This document shows positions 12,160-25,208 of a stretch of 64,000 bases of DNA, in pieces; the stretch's first letter is position 1, and each line of letters begins with the position of its first letter. Source of the stretch: Monosiga brevicollis MX1 (taxonomy: Eukaryota; Opisthokonta; Choanoflagellata; Craspedida; Salpingoecidae). Position numbers and translations under genes: made by a program. Under the pieces are notes generated by a model. The model saw only the letters and a list, made by a program, of their open reading frames with translations, did not search any database and was not told where the DNA came from. Where the stretch lies: assembly GCF_000002865.3 (NCBI RefSeq), contig NW_001865044.1, positions 1,209,743-1,273,742 of the forward strand, given 5' to 3'.

Positions 12160-12981
12160 TTATATCATTGCTGGAATTACCTGTGATTGGCGTTCACGTG
12201 CAACATGCAAGGGAAAAGCCAAAGACGTTGATGGCCAGAGGCACTGTCTTGACTCTTTGGGCTCTTGGTTCACACGGTTCGTGACGTGGTTTGCCCAGGC
12301 TTCGTCCGCCAGGTCCGGGTCGCGGACGAGCGACCTGAGGCTCTGGTCGACTGCGTCGTTCGGGTGGGCGCCCGCGCCGGCGTTCAGCTGTCCTCGACGG
12401 CTCTGCTTGCGTGCGACTGCCTTGCGCATGGCGTCCACGACCCGACCTAGTTGCCCCGTCACAAGCCAACGGAGACGATCGTGAAACATATTGCGCAGGT
12501 CAATCGTAGACAGTGCGGTCGAGGGAGCAGCCAACAACATGCTAGGCAAGGCCAAAATCAAAGCCCAGCACATCTCTCGCTCTTCAGCGGTATAGTCCGA
12601 GTGGACGGCAGACCAATACAGCTGGCTCAGGGTGGCAGCCATCAGCTTGGTCTCGGTGGCGTTGGATGGGTAGCGGCTGCGCTGCATCAGTGGATGCCGG
12701 GCGAGCTTGAGCAGCTCACAGACACTGACGCGAGACCCTACACACTGTTGGGGCCAAGCGCCACGCATAATCTCAAGCAGGTCGTGTCCAGCCGCATGAA
12801 ACAACGCCTCGGTCGCTCGCTTCAGATTGGCACCACATCGGGAGCGGTGTTGACTGATACCAGCAGCTTCAAAGAAGAGGTGACACTTGTTGCACTGGGC
12901 GACCAATTTGGCCTCCATCACCTGCTGGTCCTTGCGCAGAAGATAATATTCAGAGGTCGGTGGTGGCCAATAAAAAGGCAA
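12160..12981 (-). CDS. C2HC-finger protein, possible retroelement remnant
   Basis: Single uninterrupted frame of about 273 codons with no sign of introns, unlike the neighbouring genes. Near the N terminus is a C-x2-C-x12-H-x4-C finger (CNKCHLFF, HRSRC). It is followed by an alpha-helical region with WALILALPSMLL and RLRWLVTGQL. That arrangement (finger, then helical segment with an aliphatic-Leu-Pro-Leu-Leu stretch and RLxxLxxG) resembles the part preceding the reverse transcriptase in some non-LTR retroelement proteins, but no reverse-transcriptase motif is visible. The first ATG may lie slightly inside the frame. A T-run on the plus strand at 13002-13024 sits just upstream of the frame. 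It could be a domesticated or truncated element, or an ordinary unknown gene; function unknown. Confidence 0.4.
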   Translation of the reverse strand: MPFYWPPPTSEYYLLRKDQQVMEAKLVAQCNKCHLFFEAAGISQHRSRCGANLKRATEALFHAAGHDLLEIMRGAWPQQCVGSRVSVCELLKLARHPLMQRSRYPSNATETKLMAATLSQLYWSAVHSDYTAEEREMCWALILALPSMLLAAPSTALSTIDLRNMFHDRLRWLVTGQLGRVVDAMRKAVARKQSRRGQLNAGAGAHPNDAVDQSLRSLVRDPDLADEAWANHVTNRVNQEPKESRQCLWPSTSLAFPLHVARERQSQVIPAMI

Positions 12982-13635
12982 TTTTGGGGTATTTTAGACA
13001 ATTTTTTTTTTTTTTTTTTTTTTTGCAGTTCAACTTGCAAGAAAAATTCTTGACCTCAGCTTCCGCAAGACATTGGAATCAGACTCTGGCGCTTCGGGTA
13101 CTTTCTAATACTGTGATGACCCAGATGCTTAAGGCTTTGCCCTGGAAGTCGCTACACAGGCACGGCTACCCAATAGAAGTCATCATTATCTGACAAGGCG
13201 CGCCGATGCGACCCAGATTTTTTACGCATACGTGGTGGGAACATACGCGCTTGATGAAGAAATCGGCTTTCTAAAATGAGTCAGCACGATGTGTGTCCCG
13301 GTGTGTCCCGTCCAAACCTTAGCAACACAGGCTGGTGTTTAAAAGACGCATCCAAGTTTCTCACGTCTTGCCTGCCCCCATTCACTTCAGGCGTAAAAAG
13401 CAAAGTTCGATTGAACAAGGAGGTTGCGACCAACAAGGCAAGAACGAATGCCACGGCTACAAAACAGGCTTTTCTGAGGACACGCTAGAGCAGTTACACT
13501 TCACAAGCGATCTGCTGTCTATCGGAATCGCTATGCACTGGTGCTAGCTGTAAGATACAAGATAAAGGTAACTCAAAAACCGCTCTGATCACCCCTCACA
13601 CTAGAGCAAAGGAACGACAACTGGCGACGCAAGAC
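12982..13635. other. Intergenic, with a homopolymer tract
   Basis: No gene was recognised here. It contains a run of 23 T at 13002-13024; the remainder is moderately AT-rich unique sequence before the 3' end of the MadBub gene. Confidence 0.5.
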
Positions 13636-16600
13636 TCAGTCACGAAGATCAAAGAGACAAATTTCCTGCTTGGTAAGAAGGCTGCGCAATGCGTTGGCCT
13701 TGAACGGATGAACGGCCAGGTGCTGCTCGAACTGCAAGCGGAGGCTCTGCAACAGCAAAAGCAAAAGCAAAAGCAAACAAACAAAACACGGTCAATCCGT
13801 GAGCATCACGTTGCTACTGGCAAATGCGATAACGTTGCAAACACGGGCCCATTCGGTCTGGCCTTTGCATAAACAAACCTTGAGGTCAACGGCCGTGTTA
13901 TTGATGAGCTCGTGGAAAAATCGCTGCCAGAGCGGCTGTACCCACGCAGCTTTAAAGGGTGTGGCCGGCATGAAGCCATCCTCAGTCAAGGCCAAGCTCA
14001 TCTCGGTGCCATAGAGCAGCCAATGCATGGTGTTGGCGAGGCCGAGATAGTCCAGGTCCAGGCCAAGTGCAGGGCGGCGTAGTTGCTTCTGCAAAGCCGA
14101 GAAGAACGGCACCAAACTTCGCACTTGGTTCTCGTCCACGGTCGAGAAGGCAGCCGTGAAATTGGCCAGGAGCAGGCCTCGGTCAGCCCAGCCGTTGGAA
14201 CCATCGGCACGCCACTCCTTTTGCCAGCCGTCTTCATCCTCAGCGTCGTTGCGAAGATAGATGTTCGAGGGCTGAAGCGAGCCGTGCACCACGCCTGCAC
14301 CATGCATGCCTTCGACCGCTCGTAACAGCTCGACGGCATAGTAGATCGCGAGGGTCTCGTCCAGACCGGCTGGCGAGTTGGCAGCTAGCTGCACAACATC
14401 TTGCAGCGTGCCTTCGTCGGAGGCACGGCAACACAAGACGAGTCCGTCAGCAAACTGGAAAGCTCGCTCCGTCACACCATAGCACAAAGACAATCGACGA
14501 TCCTGTTCCACGTGCGACAGGAGGCGGCGTGTCACGACGGCCTCATAGCTTGACTGTGTCTGCTTCAAGAGGTGGTAGGTATAAACCTCATCGTCGTCCT
14601 CGTCGTCAAAGCCAGCCGTATCAGCCGCATGAGGCGGTACTTCGCGTGCGAGAAAACTCTGCAGGCCCTCGGCCTCGGCAGCAATAGGACGGACGACCTT
14701 GAGCGTCTTGCCGCGCAGCAAGGTCTTGAGGACCTGGTTGAGGCCAAGGCGGGGGCAAGGGGCCGGCAGTTGCTGGCACCAGGGCGAAGAGGCCCAGTCA
14801 GCATGTCGGTTCTCCACGAGCGCCTGCTTGAATGCGAGTGGCAGAGGGTGCTCGGGTGCACCACGCTCGTGATTGGATGTAAAGGAGCTGGAGGTCGAGG
14901 TTTCCTGGCTAGCCTCCACGATGGGACTCAGGTGATGATCGTCCATCTCAGCGAGGTGGAGACCGTGTTGGCGCGCCAGCATGGTCTGGTGGGGTAGATC
15001 GGTTCCCACATCACCATGTTCGGCCGGAATGGGCGTGGCGCAAGGCAGGGCCAGCTCGGCTGCAGCATTGGGCCGCACGAATGGCGTCGAGTGAGTGATG
15101 GATTCGGTGCTTGGGGCCGCTACCGTGATGTTGTGGTGGTCGTGAGCATCGTTTTCACCATCATCGTCAGCGTTTGCCTCCGTGCCGTCGTCATTGTACA
15201 CCATGAAGGGGGTGGTGGAGAAAGACTTGAGCTCGCCCAGAACGCTACGGGGCTCATTGTGTTGGGCACCTTGCTCCTCGGAGGCGCCGAGTGGGAAGGC
15301 ATTCTCGTCAGCAAAGCGCTCGGTCAAAGTCGCGGCTGGTGCAGCATTTTCGTCGCAGAAGATTTGGAAGCCACCAGCTGCTGGTGCAGCAGCTGTCTGA
15401 ACGGGAGATTCCGTTGCGGGGGTGTCAGTGTTGCCCTCAAGCGGTGCACCAAACATGGCCATGATGTCAGCCATAGCGGCCTTGGTATTGATGGTGGGGG
15501 AGGGGCAGTTCTCAGCAGCAGCGCTCGCTTCAGTTTCTTCGGATCGAGTGGCCGGCGTGGCTTGGAGGCTGGCCGAATTGAAGTCAAGCTGCTTGGTAAC
15601 GGTGTGGTCCTCTCGGTCCAGCGTGGCGTCGGTCGGTTGATCGCGGAGTACGCCCAGAGCACGGCGTGGGCGCAATGCACCTCGTTCTGTGCTGATGGAC
15701 TCCTCTGTTTGCTCAAGGATAGTCGACATGTTTTGGGCCGGCGCGGGCGCTTGCTCGGCATGCGGCGGCAAAGGCAGGCTGGCATCGGCAAGGGAAGATT
15801 CGACATCCCCAGCATCCTCCTCCATGTCGACATCTGCTGTAGCCTCTTCATCGTGGTACACTGGTGCAGAGGGGACGGGCAGCATGTCCCAGCTGAGTTG
15901 GTTGGCCTGTAGCCACATGTTGGCACGTAGCTCTTCAAAAGTGCAGTCCTCCTCGGCCATTGGAGGAAAGATGGCTGCGGCATCATAGGCCAGAACAACA
16001 CCCTCCTCCTGGGCACTCTGGGCACGTCGACGTTGAAGTTCAACAAAAGGGTTAGCTTCCAGAGCTGCCAGGTCTTTCTTGGGCTTGAGAGCATTCTTCA
16101 TGGCCTTGCTTTGCTTGCGCGGGGGCGAGCCACGCTGGCCAGCTTCCACAGGGTCTGCCAAAACGGCCAAAGAGGGGCCCGCACCACCGGCTCCGCGCAC
16201 CATGCTCTTGGCACCTTGCAAGCCACGATCCGTCCAGATACCAGCCGCCTGAAAAGCATTGAAATTACAAGGCACCCAAGGTTGCGTCAGCTCTCGTTGG
16301 CACCAATGACAGGGGCAGCGTTTCAAAACCATCGGGGTGAATAACACACCAGACTATTCTCCTTGCGAGTCACGCTTTGGACAGGCATCTGGCGCCATCC
16401 TTGCTCAGCAGAAACTTGAGCTCCAGCCGGCGCCGATCTAAATTATTTTTCACGTTTTTGTGGCAAGGGAATGAGGTCTGGTGTCAACGTTGGGCTGGGT
16501 TCAGGGGTCAGGATTGGGCATAGGATCTAATCGGTATGGACGTACCCGTTATCGGAGAAGATCTGCAGGCTCCCAGTGTTGTTGCTGGCGGGTGCTGCAG

Positions 16601-17926
16601 AAGCTCCACCCAGGCCTCGGGTGCTGTAGACAAAGCATTGATGGTATATGAGACGAGGAGACAAGTTGGTGTGCAAGCAGAAGGCTGTGGAAGCAGCAGA
16701 CGTGCAAGGTCAAGATGGGTCTTTACGCACTGTCCAGAGAGAGCTGTGACTCGGTTGCTTGCAACGTGACCATGCTTGTTGGCCCGTAGATCACCAAGAT
16801 GTTGTCGTTGGCTACACAAAGATGCGAATGTGGAGTGGTCAAACTTTGGCATTGCGACGAGATACTGGTAGAGCATTATCGAATGGGACAGGTTGAGCGA
16901 GCTACGGGTGAACTGACCTCAGGTCTTCTTCGGGCTGATCGCGGCCAAGCAGGGTGGCGCGTGTCGCTGTGTCCTCGATGCGCAAAGCGCATTCCATTTG
17001 CTTTTGACGCAGGAGCTCAGCGCTTTCATCATCAGTCATAAAAGGTAAGCCTTGGTCAAAGACGGCCAGAGCTTCCTCAGGACGTTCCAAAGACTCGAGG
17101 ATGCGCGCATAGTTCTGCCGCAAGAAAAGGCGAGGTGAGGCGAGGTGAGGTGAGGCGAGGCAAGACGGCAGGCCATGTGATGAGCTGGCAACCATTTGAG
17201 AGGGGCTGGCACAAGGGCTTTTGAGCCTGAACCTACATTCCAAAAGAGGACAGTAGCGACGCCGATGCGTTTGCTGCGCATAAACTTGATCATGTCGCGA
17301 GGATCCTCCACCACGTCGGCATACTGGAAGCAAATGTCAATGTAGCGTGGATCATCATGGTACTCGAGCAAGGTTGCAAATTTGCGCACGCAGCGCTCAA
17401 GCACGCTGGTGCGATTCACTTTAACGTCGCCAAGAGCGGCATGTTCCTCAGTCCACTTGAGATAGCTGCGTGCGCAGAGCCGAGGCCAGAGCATTGGTCA
17501 AGGCACCGTGTGTGCAAGAGCGATGGAGATCACTAAGGTGGCCCATGAGACGATGAGCACAGGTTTCGTCTCACCTAATCCATGGTTGCAGAGGATCATC
17601 GCCGGTGCCTGCATTGATTTCCGCCTCAAAGCGCCTAATCCGTCGACAGAGCCAGCGACAGGAGCAACCAGCCAGGTTGGGGAGTCAGGAGCGACACAGG
17701 CAAGGATGGATGGCGCGAAAAGCAGGAGCTATTACACGCATATGCATGAGGCTCAGCGATCTGGACGTCACACTGATCACTGAGGCACGCACGCTTTTTC
17801 GTTCTCGAGCCAAGTGTGACTCGAGGATCTGTCTTGGGCTTGCAGCAGTTGGGCAGCGCGATAGCCCTTGCGCAGGGGTTGCGCATTCTCCTTGATGTTC
17901 TCCCACTCGCTCGTGTTCAAGGCCAT
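13636..17926 (-). CDS. MadBub / BubR1-Mad3 spindle assembly checkpoint protein with pseudokinase
   Basis: The ATG at 17926 begins MALNTSEWENIKENAQPLRK, matching the N-terminal KEN box and QPL motif of Mad3/BubR1. Exons near 17634-17576 and 17469-17240 give DDPLQPWISYLKWTEEH and then the Bub1/Mad3 TPR region (SVLERCVRKF, DDPRYIDI, YADVVEDP). The next exon (about 17111-16918) continues the TPR (NYARILESLERPEEAL). The large exon 16248-13879 contains CTFEELRA, the ABBA-like FQIFCDEN and a C-terminal kinase-like domain (DETLAIYYAVELLRAVEGMH, then VVHGSLQPSNIYL). The last exon ends at 13636 with SLRLQFEQHL...FDLRD. In the kinase the HxDxKxxN loop reads HGSLQPSN, so the catalytic Asp is Ser and the Lys is Gln, and no DFG is present (LLLANFT). 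The protein should act at kinetochores and in the mitotic checkpoint complex that inhibits APC/C-Cdc20. Exons between 16880 and 16540 are less certain; LQIFSDN near 16550 may be a second ABBA-like motif. Confidence 0.85.
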
Positions 17927-17976
17927 GCTGGCAGTTTCAGAAGCAAACAATCCAGCTCGCTACCACACACCCACCC

Positions 17977-18471
17977 NNNNNNNNNNNNNNNNNNNNNNNN
18001 NNNNNNNNNNNNNNNNNNNNNNNNNNNNNNNNNNNNNNNNNNNNNNNNNNNNNNNNNNNNNNNNNNNNNNNNNNNNNNNNNNNNNNNNNNNNNNNNNNNN
18101 NNNNNNNNNNNNNNNNNNNNNNNNNNNNNNNNNNNNNNNNNNNNNNNNNNNNNNNNNNNNNNNNNNNNNNNNNNNNNNNNNNNNNNNNNNNNNNNNNNNN
18201 NNNNNNNNNNNNNNNNNNNNNNNNNNNNNNNNNNNNNNNNNNNNNNNNNNNNNNNNNNNNNNNNNNNNNNNNNNNNNNNNNNNNNNNNNNNNNNNNNNNN
18301 NNNNNNNNNNNNNNNNNNNNNNNNNNNNNNNNNNNNNNNNNNNNNNNNNNNNNNNNNNNNNNNNNNNNNNNNNNNNNNNNNNNNNNNNNNNNNNNNNNNN
18401 NNNNNNNNNNNNNNNNNNNNNNNNNNNNNNNNNNNNNNNNNNNNNNNNNNNNNNNNNNNNNNNNNNNNNNN
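17977..18471. other. Assembly gap (N run)
   Basis: 495 consecutive N. It directly abuts a GA microsatellite, which probably caused the break in the assembly. Confidence 0.99.
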
Positions 18472-18597
<126 letters not shown>

Positions 18598-18649
18598 GTC
18601 TTTTGACTTTGCAATTCGATTTCATTTTTTGAATTTTCGCGGCAATTTC

Positions 18650-18662
18650 ATTGTCTGACAAT
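18650..18662. promoter_or_regulatory. Palindromic box ATTGTCTGACAAT
   Basis: Near-perfect inverted repeat (ATTGTC / GACAAT around a central T). The identical 13-mer occurs at 28595-28607 in another divergent promoter. It is a candidate transcription-factor site; the role is inferred from recurrence and position. Confidence 0.45.
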
Positions 18663-18670
18663 TCGCTTTG

Positions 18671-18684
18671 TTTTGGCGGGAATT
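18671..18684 (+). promoter_or_regulatory. E2F-like site TTTTGGCGGGAATT
   Basis: Matches the classical E2F/DP consensus core TTTGGCGGGAA. It lies between a mitotic checkpoint gene and a small coiled-coil gene. A second, weaker box TTTTCGCGGCAA is at 18634-18645. Cell-cycle control of MadBub would fit, but is inferred. Confidence 0.5.
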
Positions 18685-18704
18685 CTAATCACTTTGTCGA
18701 CAAA

Positions 18705-18715
<11 letters not shown>

Positions 18716-18750
<35 letters not shown>
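18716..18750. repeat. (CA)n microsatellite
   Basis: Uninterrupted CA dinucleotide tract ending 46 bp before the ATG of the coiled-coil gene. Confidence 0.96.
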
Positions 18751-18752
<2 letters not shown>

Positions 18753-18796
18753 AACGTGTTCGCCATTTGGCTTTTGGAGGCACACTCCCAGGGATC

Positions 18797-19258
18797 ATGG
18801 AGGCGGGCGATTGGCAGGCATTGGAGCAAGAAGGCCAGTGGCAGCATCAGCTTTTGACTTCGCTGCAGCGGCAGTTGGAAGAGGCCAAACGGCGCCAACG
18901 GAGTGGTGTGTTTTCTCCCTTGTTCCCTCTCCGTGTGTTGGGTAGCGCTGCTTCATATTCTCGTGACACTTGCACTTAGATGCCGAAACACGCGCCAAGC
19001 TGCAGACGGCTGTGGATAATGGTCAGTCTTCTTTCATCCAAGGCTCTGGGTTGCCCATCGACCTCAAACCGCCTCTGATCTTGTGGCTGGGTGAACACCG
19101 CAGCGGCACTTGGACATGCCGCTGCAGAACAGCGCCTCAATGCCGTGCGAACACAGCTGGAGCAGATGCGGCGCCTGTTTGAGCACCGTCGCACCAAGTT
19201 GCAACGTCTCGAGGCCACCTATGAGGAGCTTTTGGCCACCGTGGAACGCCGCTTGTAG
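18797..19258 (+). CDS. Small coiled-coil protein of unknown function
   Basis: Three exons, 18797 to about 18904, about 18980-19019 and about 19105-19258, give roughly 103 residues. The start MEAGDWQALEQEGQW is followed by almost continuous heptad-like helix rich in Leu, Gln, Glu and Arg (LLTSLQRQLEEAKRRQ, RTQLEQMRRLFEHRR, EELLATVERRL). There is no signal peptide, membrane segment or recognisable catalytic domain. It is probably a subunit of a coiled-coil assembly. It is divergent from MadBub and convergent with the fidgetin-like gene, whose stop lies only about 200 bp away. I do not recognise the family. Confidence 0.6.
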
Positions 19259-19462
19259 GTCGATGCTTAAAAACACGCCACCCGTAAAGCTTTTGTGATT
19301 TGAACTGACAGCGCGATGTGCCCTGGCTATGTAGAGACACCTACTGCACAACTGCGTGCGACTTGGCACGCTTTGCTCTGGTGTGATGCTCCAGACCTGC
19401 CTCTTTTGAGTGCGTGCCAAGACTTGAAATCGATTTCATTTGCGGCAGCAGAAAGGCGTGAC

Positions 19463-22743
<3,281 letters not shown>

Positions 22744-23148
22744 AGCCTCTCCCTATCTGTGCCCCGCACCACCCACGTCGCAAGCGTACAACGAGCGCAG
22801 CCGAGGCACGTACAGCTCGCTCACGCAACGGCCGCACACCAGTCACCGTTGACTTGCCGGTCGGCGGATTGCAATCAGAGTCGTACAGCTCAATGCCTAC
22901 ACCCGTCATGAGGAAATGCAGTCATGGGCAGCATACCACGTCAATGCTTCATCCCAATCGTACCATCCCAGCCCATCGTTGATCAAGCATCCAACACTCT
23001 CAAACATCGCCTCATCCCCTCCCCCCCATCTCCCGCCCGCCATAACCCCTCCCTCCCCACCGGCGCTGCCAAAGTCTCACCACAAGCAGAACCAGAACCA
23101 GAACCCGCAACGAGGCAAAAAAAAATACGGAACGTAACGGCTTGATGT

Positions 23149-23151
<3 letters not shown>

Positions 23152-23202
<51 letters not shown>
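23152..23202. repeat. (GA)n microsatellite
   Basis: Pure GA tract in the divergent promoter between the fidgetin-like and PhyH genes. Confidence 0.96.
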
Positions 23203-23205
<3 letters not shown>

Positions 23206-23210
23206 GAGTG

Positions 23211-23334
23211 ATTGTCAGCATTATTTCCCTCATTGTCAGCACTTTTCTGACGGTCTATTCCTGATTGTCAGCATTTTCACACAGACACACACACACACAC
23301 ACACACACACTCTCTCTCCACTCGATTGTCAGCA
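23211..23334 (+). promoter_or_regulatory. Cluster of four direct ATTGTCAGCA repeats
   Basis: The 10-mer ATTGTCAGCA is found at 23211-23220, 23232-23241, 23264-23273 and 23325-23334, all in the same orientation within 124 bp of each other and 47 bp or more upstream of the PhyH ATG. The related TTGTCAGCAT lies at 28643-28652 in another promoter. It is likely an array of factor-binding sites. Confidence 0.5.
23285..23310. repeat. (CA)n microsatellite
   Basis: CA dinucleotide tract between the third and fourth ATTGTCAGCA box, followed by a short CT run. Confidence 0.93.
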
Positions 23335-23380
23335 ATTTCGAAACAGCGCTCGCTTCGTCAAGGTGATCAAGGGGAGCGGG

Positions 23381-24936
23381 ATGGCTTGGCAGCCACGGTT
23401 TCTGGTGCGGACGCTGGATGGGGTGAATGTTGATCCGGTGCAGCTGCGTCGGCGGTTGGTGGAGGATGGGTTTGTGATCTTGCGAAACTTTTTTGAACCC
23501 GCCATTGTGCGGGAAGCGCGAACTGCTTGCCGCATCCTTGAGAATGAGGTCCGTGGCGGCTGCACATGCTTGCGAGTGAGCCGAGTGGCGGGTGGCTTCA
23601 TACTATCGAGGCGTGCCACACCTGATTGAAAACCGTCGCGGCAGACGCTCGCGCGTCTGATAGAGGAGGGTCACGTCCAGGATCTCTGTGCGGAGCTTCC
23701 TTTGGAAACGCGTTTGGCCAAGGCTTGCCGAGCCTGTCCGGAACAGGTGCGGCAGGCCGCTGCTGCAACCCGTACTGGGCACATGTGCGCTCGCGCTCAC
23801 AGAAGTCTCAATGGATATTCACATCTTACCAAATGGCATGTACGTGTCGGCGGTTGCAGGTGCCAACCCTCTTTCACTCTGAGCTGCACCTGCTGCAGCT
23901 CTTTGACCTGTTTTGTGGTCGCGACCTTCTGGAGATGATGCTTGCCATTACCGGTACGCTGCACGCCCCCATCACGACACCCTGCTTGCAACTGCCAAGC
24001 ACGCCCACTTGCGCTTATAGAATAATGATTCTCTCCCTGCTTTCTTCTTTTTTTTTCTTCTATCTCACTCTTGTCAACTTGGCAGGCGCAGACGAGCTGC
24101 GGCTGCTTCCCAGCTACACGATTCGTCCCAAAATGCCCCACCTGGAAAGTCACAATCTGCCCTGGCACCAAGATGGGGGCCTCGATGAACACGGCCAACC
24201 CCAGACGCGCGACATTGCCGACCTCCTCGAAGCTTTTGGTCTGCACGATGGCTACTTTCGGTAGGCGCGGCTCTATGGTACTTGTCATCAGCGTCGTCGC
24301 CACCGCCACCACCACCACCACCACCACCACCACCACGTGATGTTTGAATGCGGGTGCCAAGAAAGTGGGGCACTACTCACAAAACGTCGTTGCGCCCGAC
24401 TTTGCCCTTTTCAGGACCATCAACTGCTGGGCGCCGCTCGTGCAAGCCAACAAGGCAGCGGGATGCCTACGCTTCATCCCTCAGAGCCATCGCCAGGGCC
24501 TCCTGTCTCACCTAGAACTGAGCCAAACTGCCAATGGAGGTCCCAAGCACCCCACGCAGGTTGAGCCGGGCATCATGGCCGAACTCGAGCCACATGCTGT
24601 GGACATTGAGACGTCGCCCGGAGATCTTGTTTTGTTCAGCAACTTGCTGGTCTATAGCGATCAACTCAATGAGTATGCAGAGCTTGCCACTCACCCCGCC
24701 CGCTCTTCTTCTTAGCAACGGCCATTCCATACACGCTTCTCATCTGATGCCGTTGCATGGTCCGAAACGCTGCCTCTAGGCGTCAAGGTTACGTCCGCTG
24801 GAGCGCCGAGTGGCGCTATCAGGATGCCGAGCAAGTGGCCGCAACGGAACCAGGCCTCGGGCACATTGTCCGCTCGCTAATTGATATCGACAACGAGATC
24901 CAGTCGCCCCAAGAGTGGGCCCTGGCTTCGGCTTGA
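23381..24936 (+). CDS. Phytanoyl-CoA dioxygenase (PhyH) family protein
   Basis: Six exons: 23381-23548, about 23641-23745, about 23860-23970, about 24087-24261, about 24415-24673 and about 24781-24936. The N terminus LVEDGFVILRNFFEP is the usual PhyH opening. LPSYTIRPKMP and NLPWHQDGG supply the HxD metal ligands, and NCWAPLVQANKAAGCLRFIPQSHRQGLL matches the core strand and GSH-like region (SH at the end of RFIPQSH). TSPGDLVLFSNLLVYSDQLN is the second metal-ligand region, and RWSAEWRYQD follows. Family enzymes are Fe(II)/2-oxoglutarate-dependent hydroxylases. Here the position of the distal metal-binding His reads Tyr (codon 24653-24655), so the protein may be inactive or use another ligand. 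No signal peptide is seen. The substrate is unknown. Confidence 0.8.
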
Positions 24937-25208
24937 CCCTTGGTCTCGGCCGTCAATAGACTTTTGATGCTGAGGGAGGGTGGTTTTTGTGGCCACCCCT
25001 ATCGCTGCCCCTGCACCGTGTTCTGAGTGATCGTGGTCAGCACCAGAGGTGGCAGCTTCCATGTGTCTTTTGATCTTCCTTTCCCTCCTTTTCTGTCATC
25101 ATCGGCCTCCGACCCGCCAGAGCTGCGCTCTGCCTCCAAATCAATTTGAATCGACTCCACAAACTTTGATGATTCTGTCATCGCGCTAAATTGCCAAGGG
25201 GGATAATA

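Larger units (their letters stand above)
22744..23380. promoter_or_regulatory. Divergent promoter region with four ATTGTCAGCA boxes
   Basis: Lies between the fidgetin-like gene and the PhyH gene. ATTGTCAGCA occurs at 23211, 23232, 23264 and 23325, interleaved with the GA tract 23152-23202 and the CA tract 23285-23310. The distal part (22920-23100) is C-rich with no gene seen. Confidence 0.5.

Noticed and set aside
15016-15912. Plus-strand frame of 298 codons opposite the MadBub large exon
   Set aside because: Antisense of a coding exon with clear BubR1 motifs; no recognisable domain in this frame.
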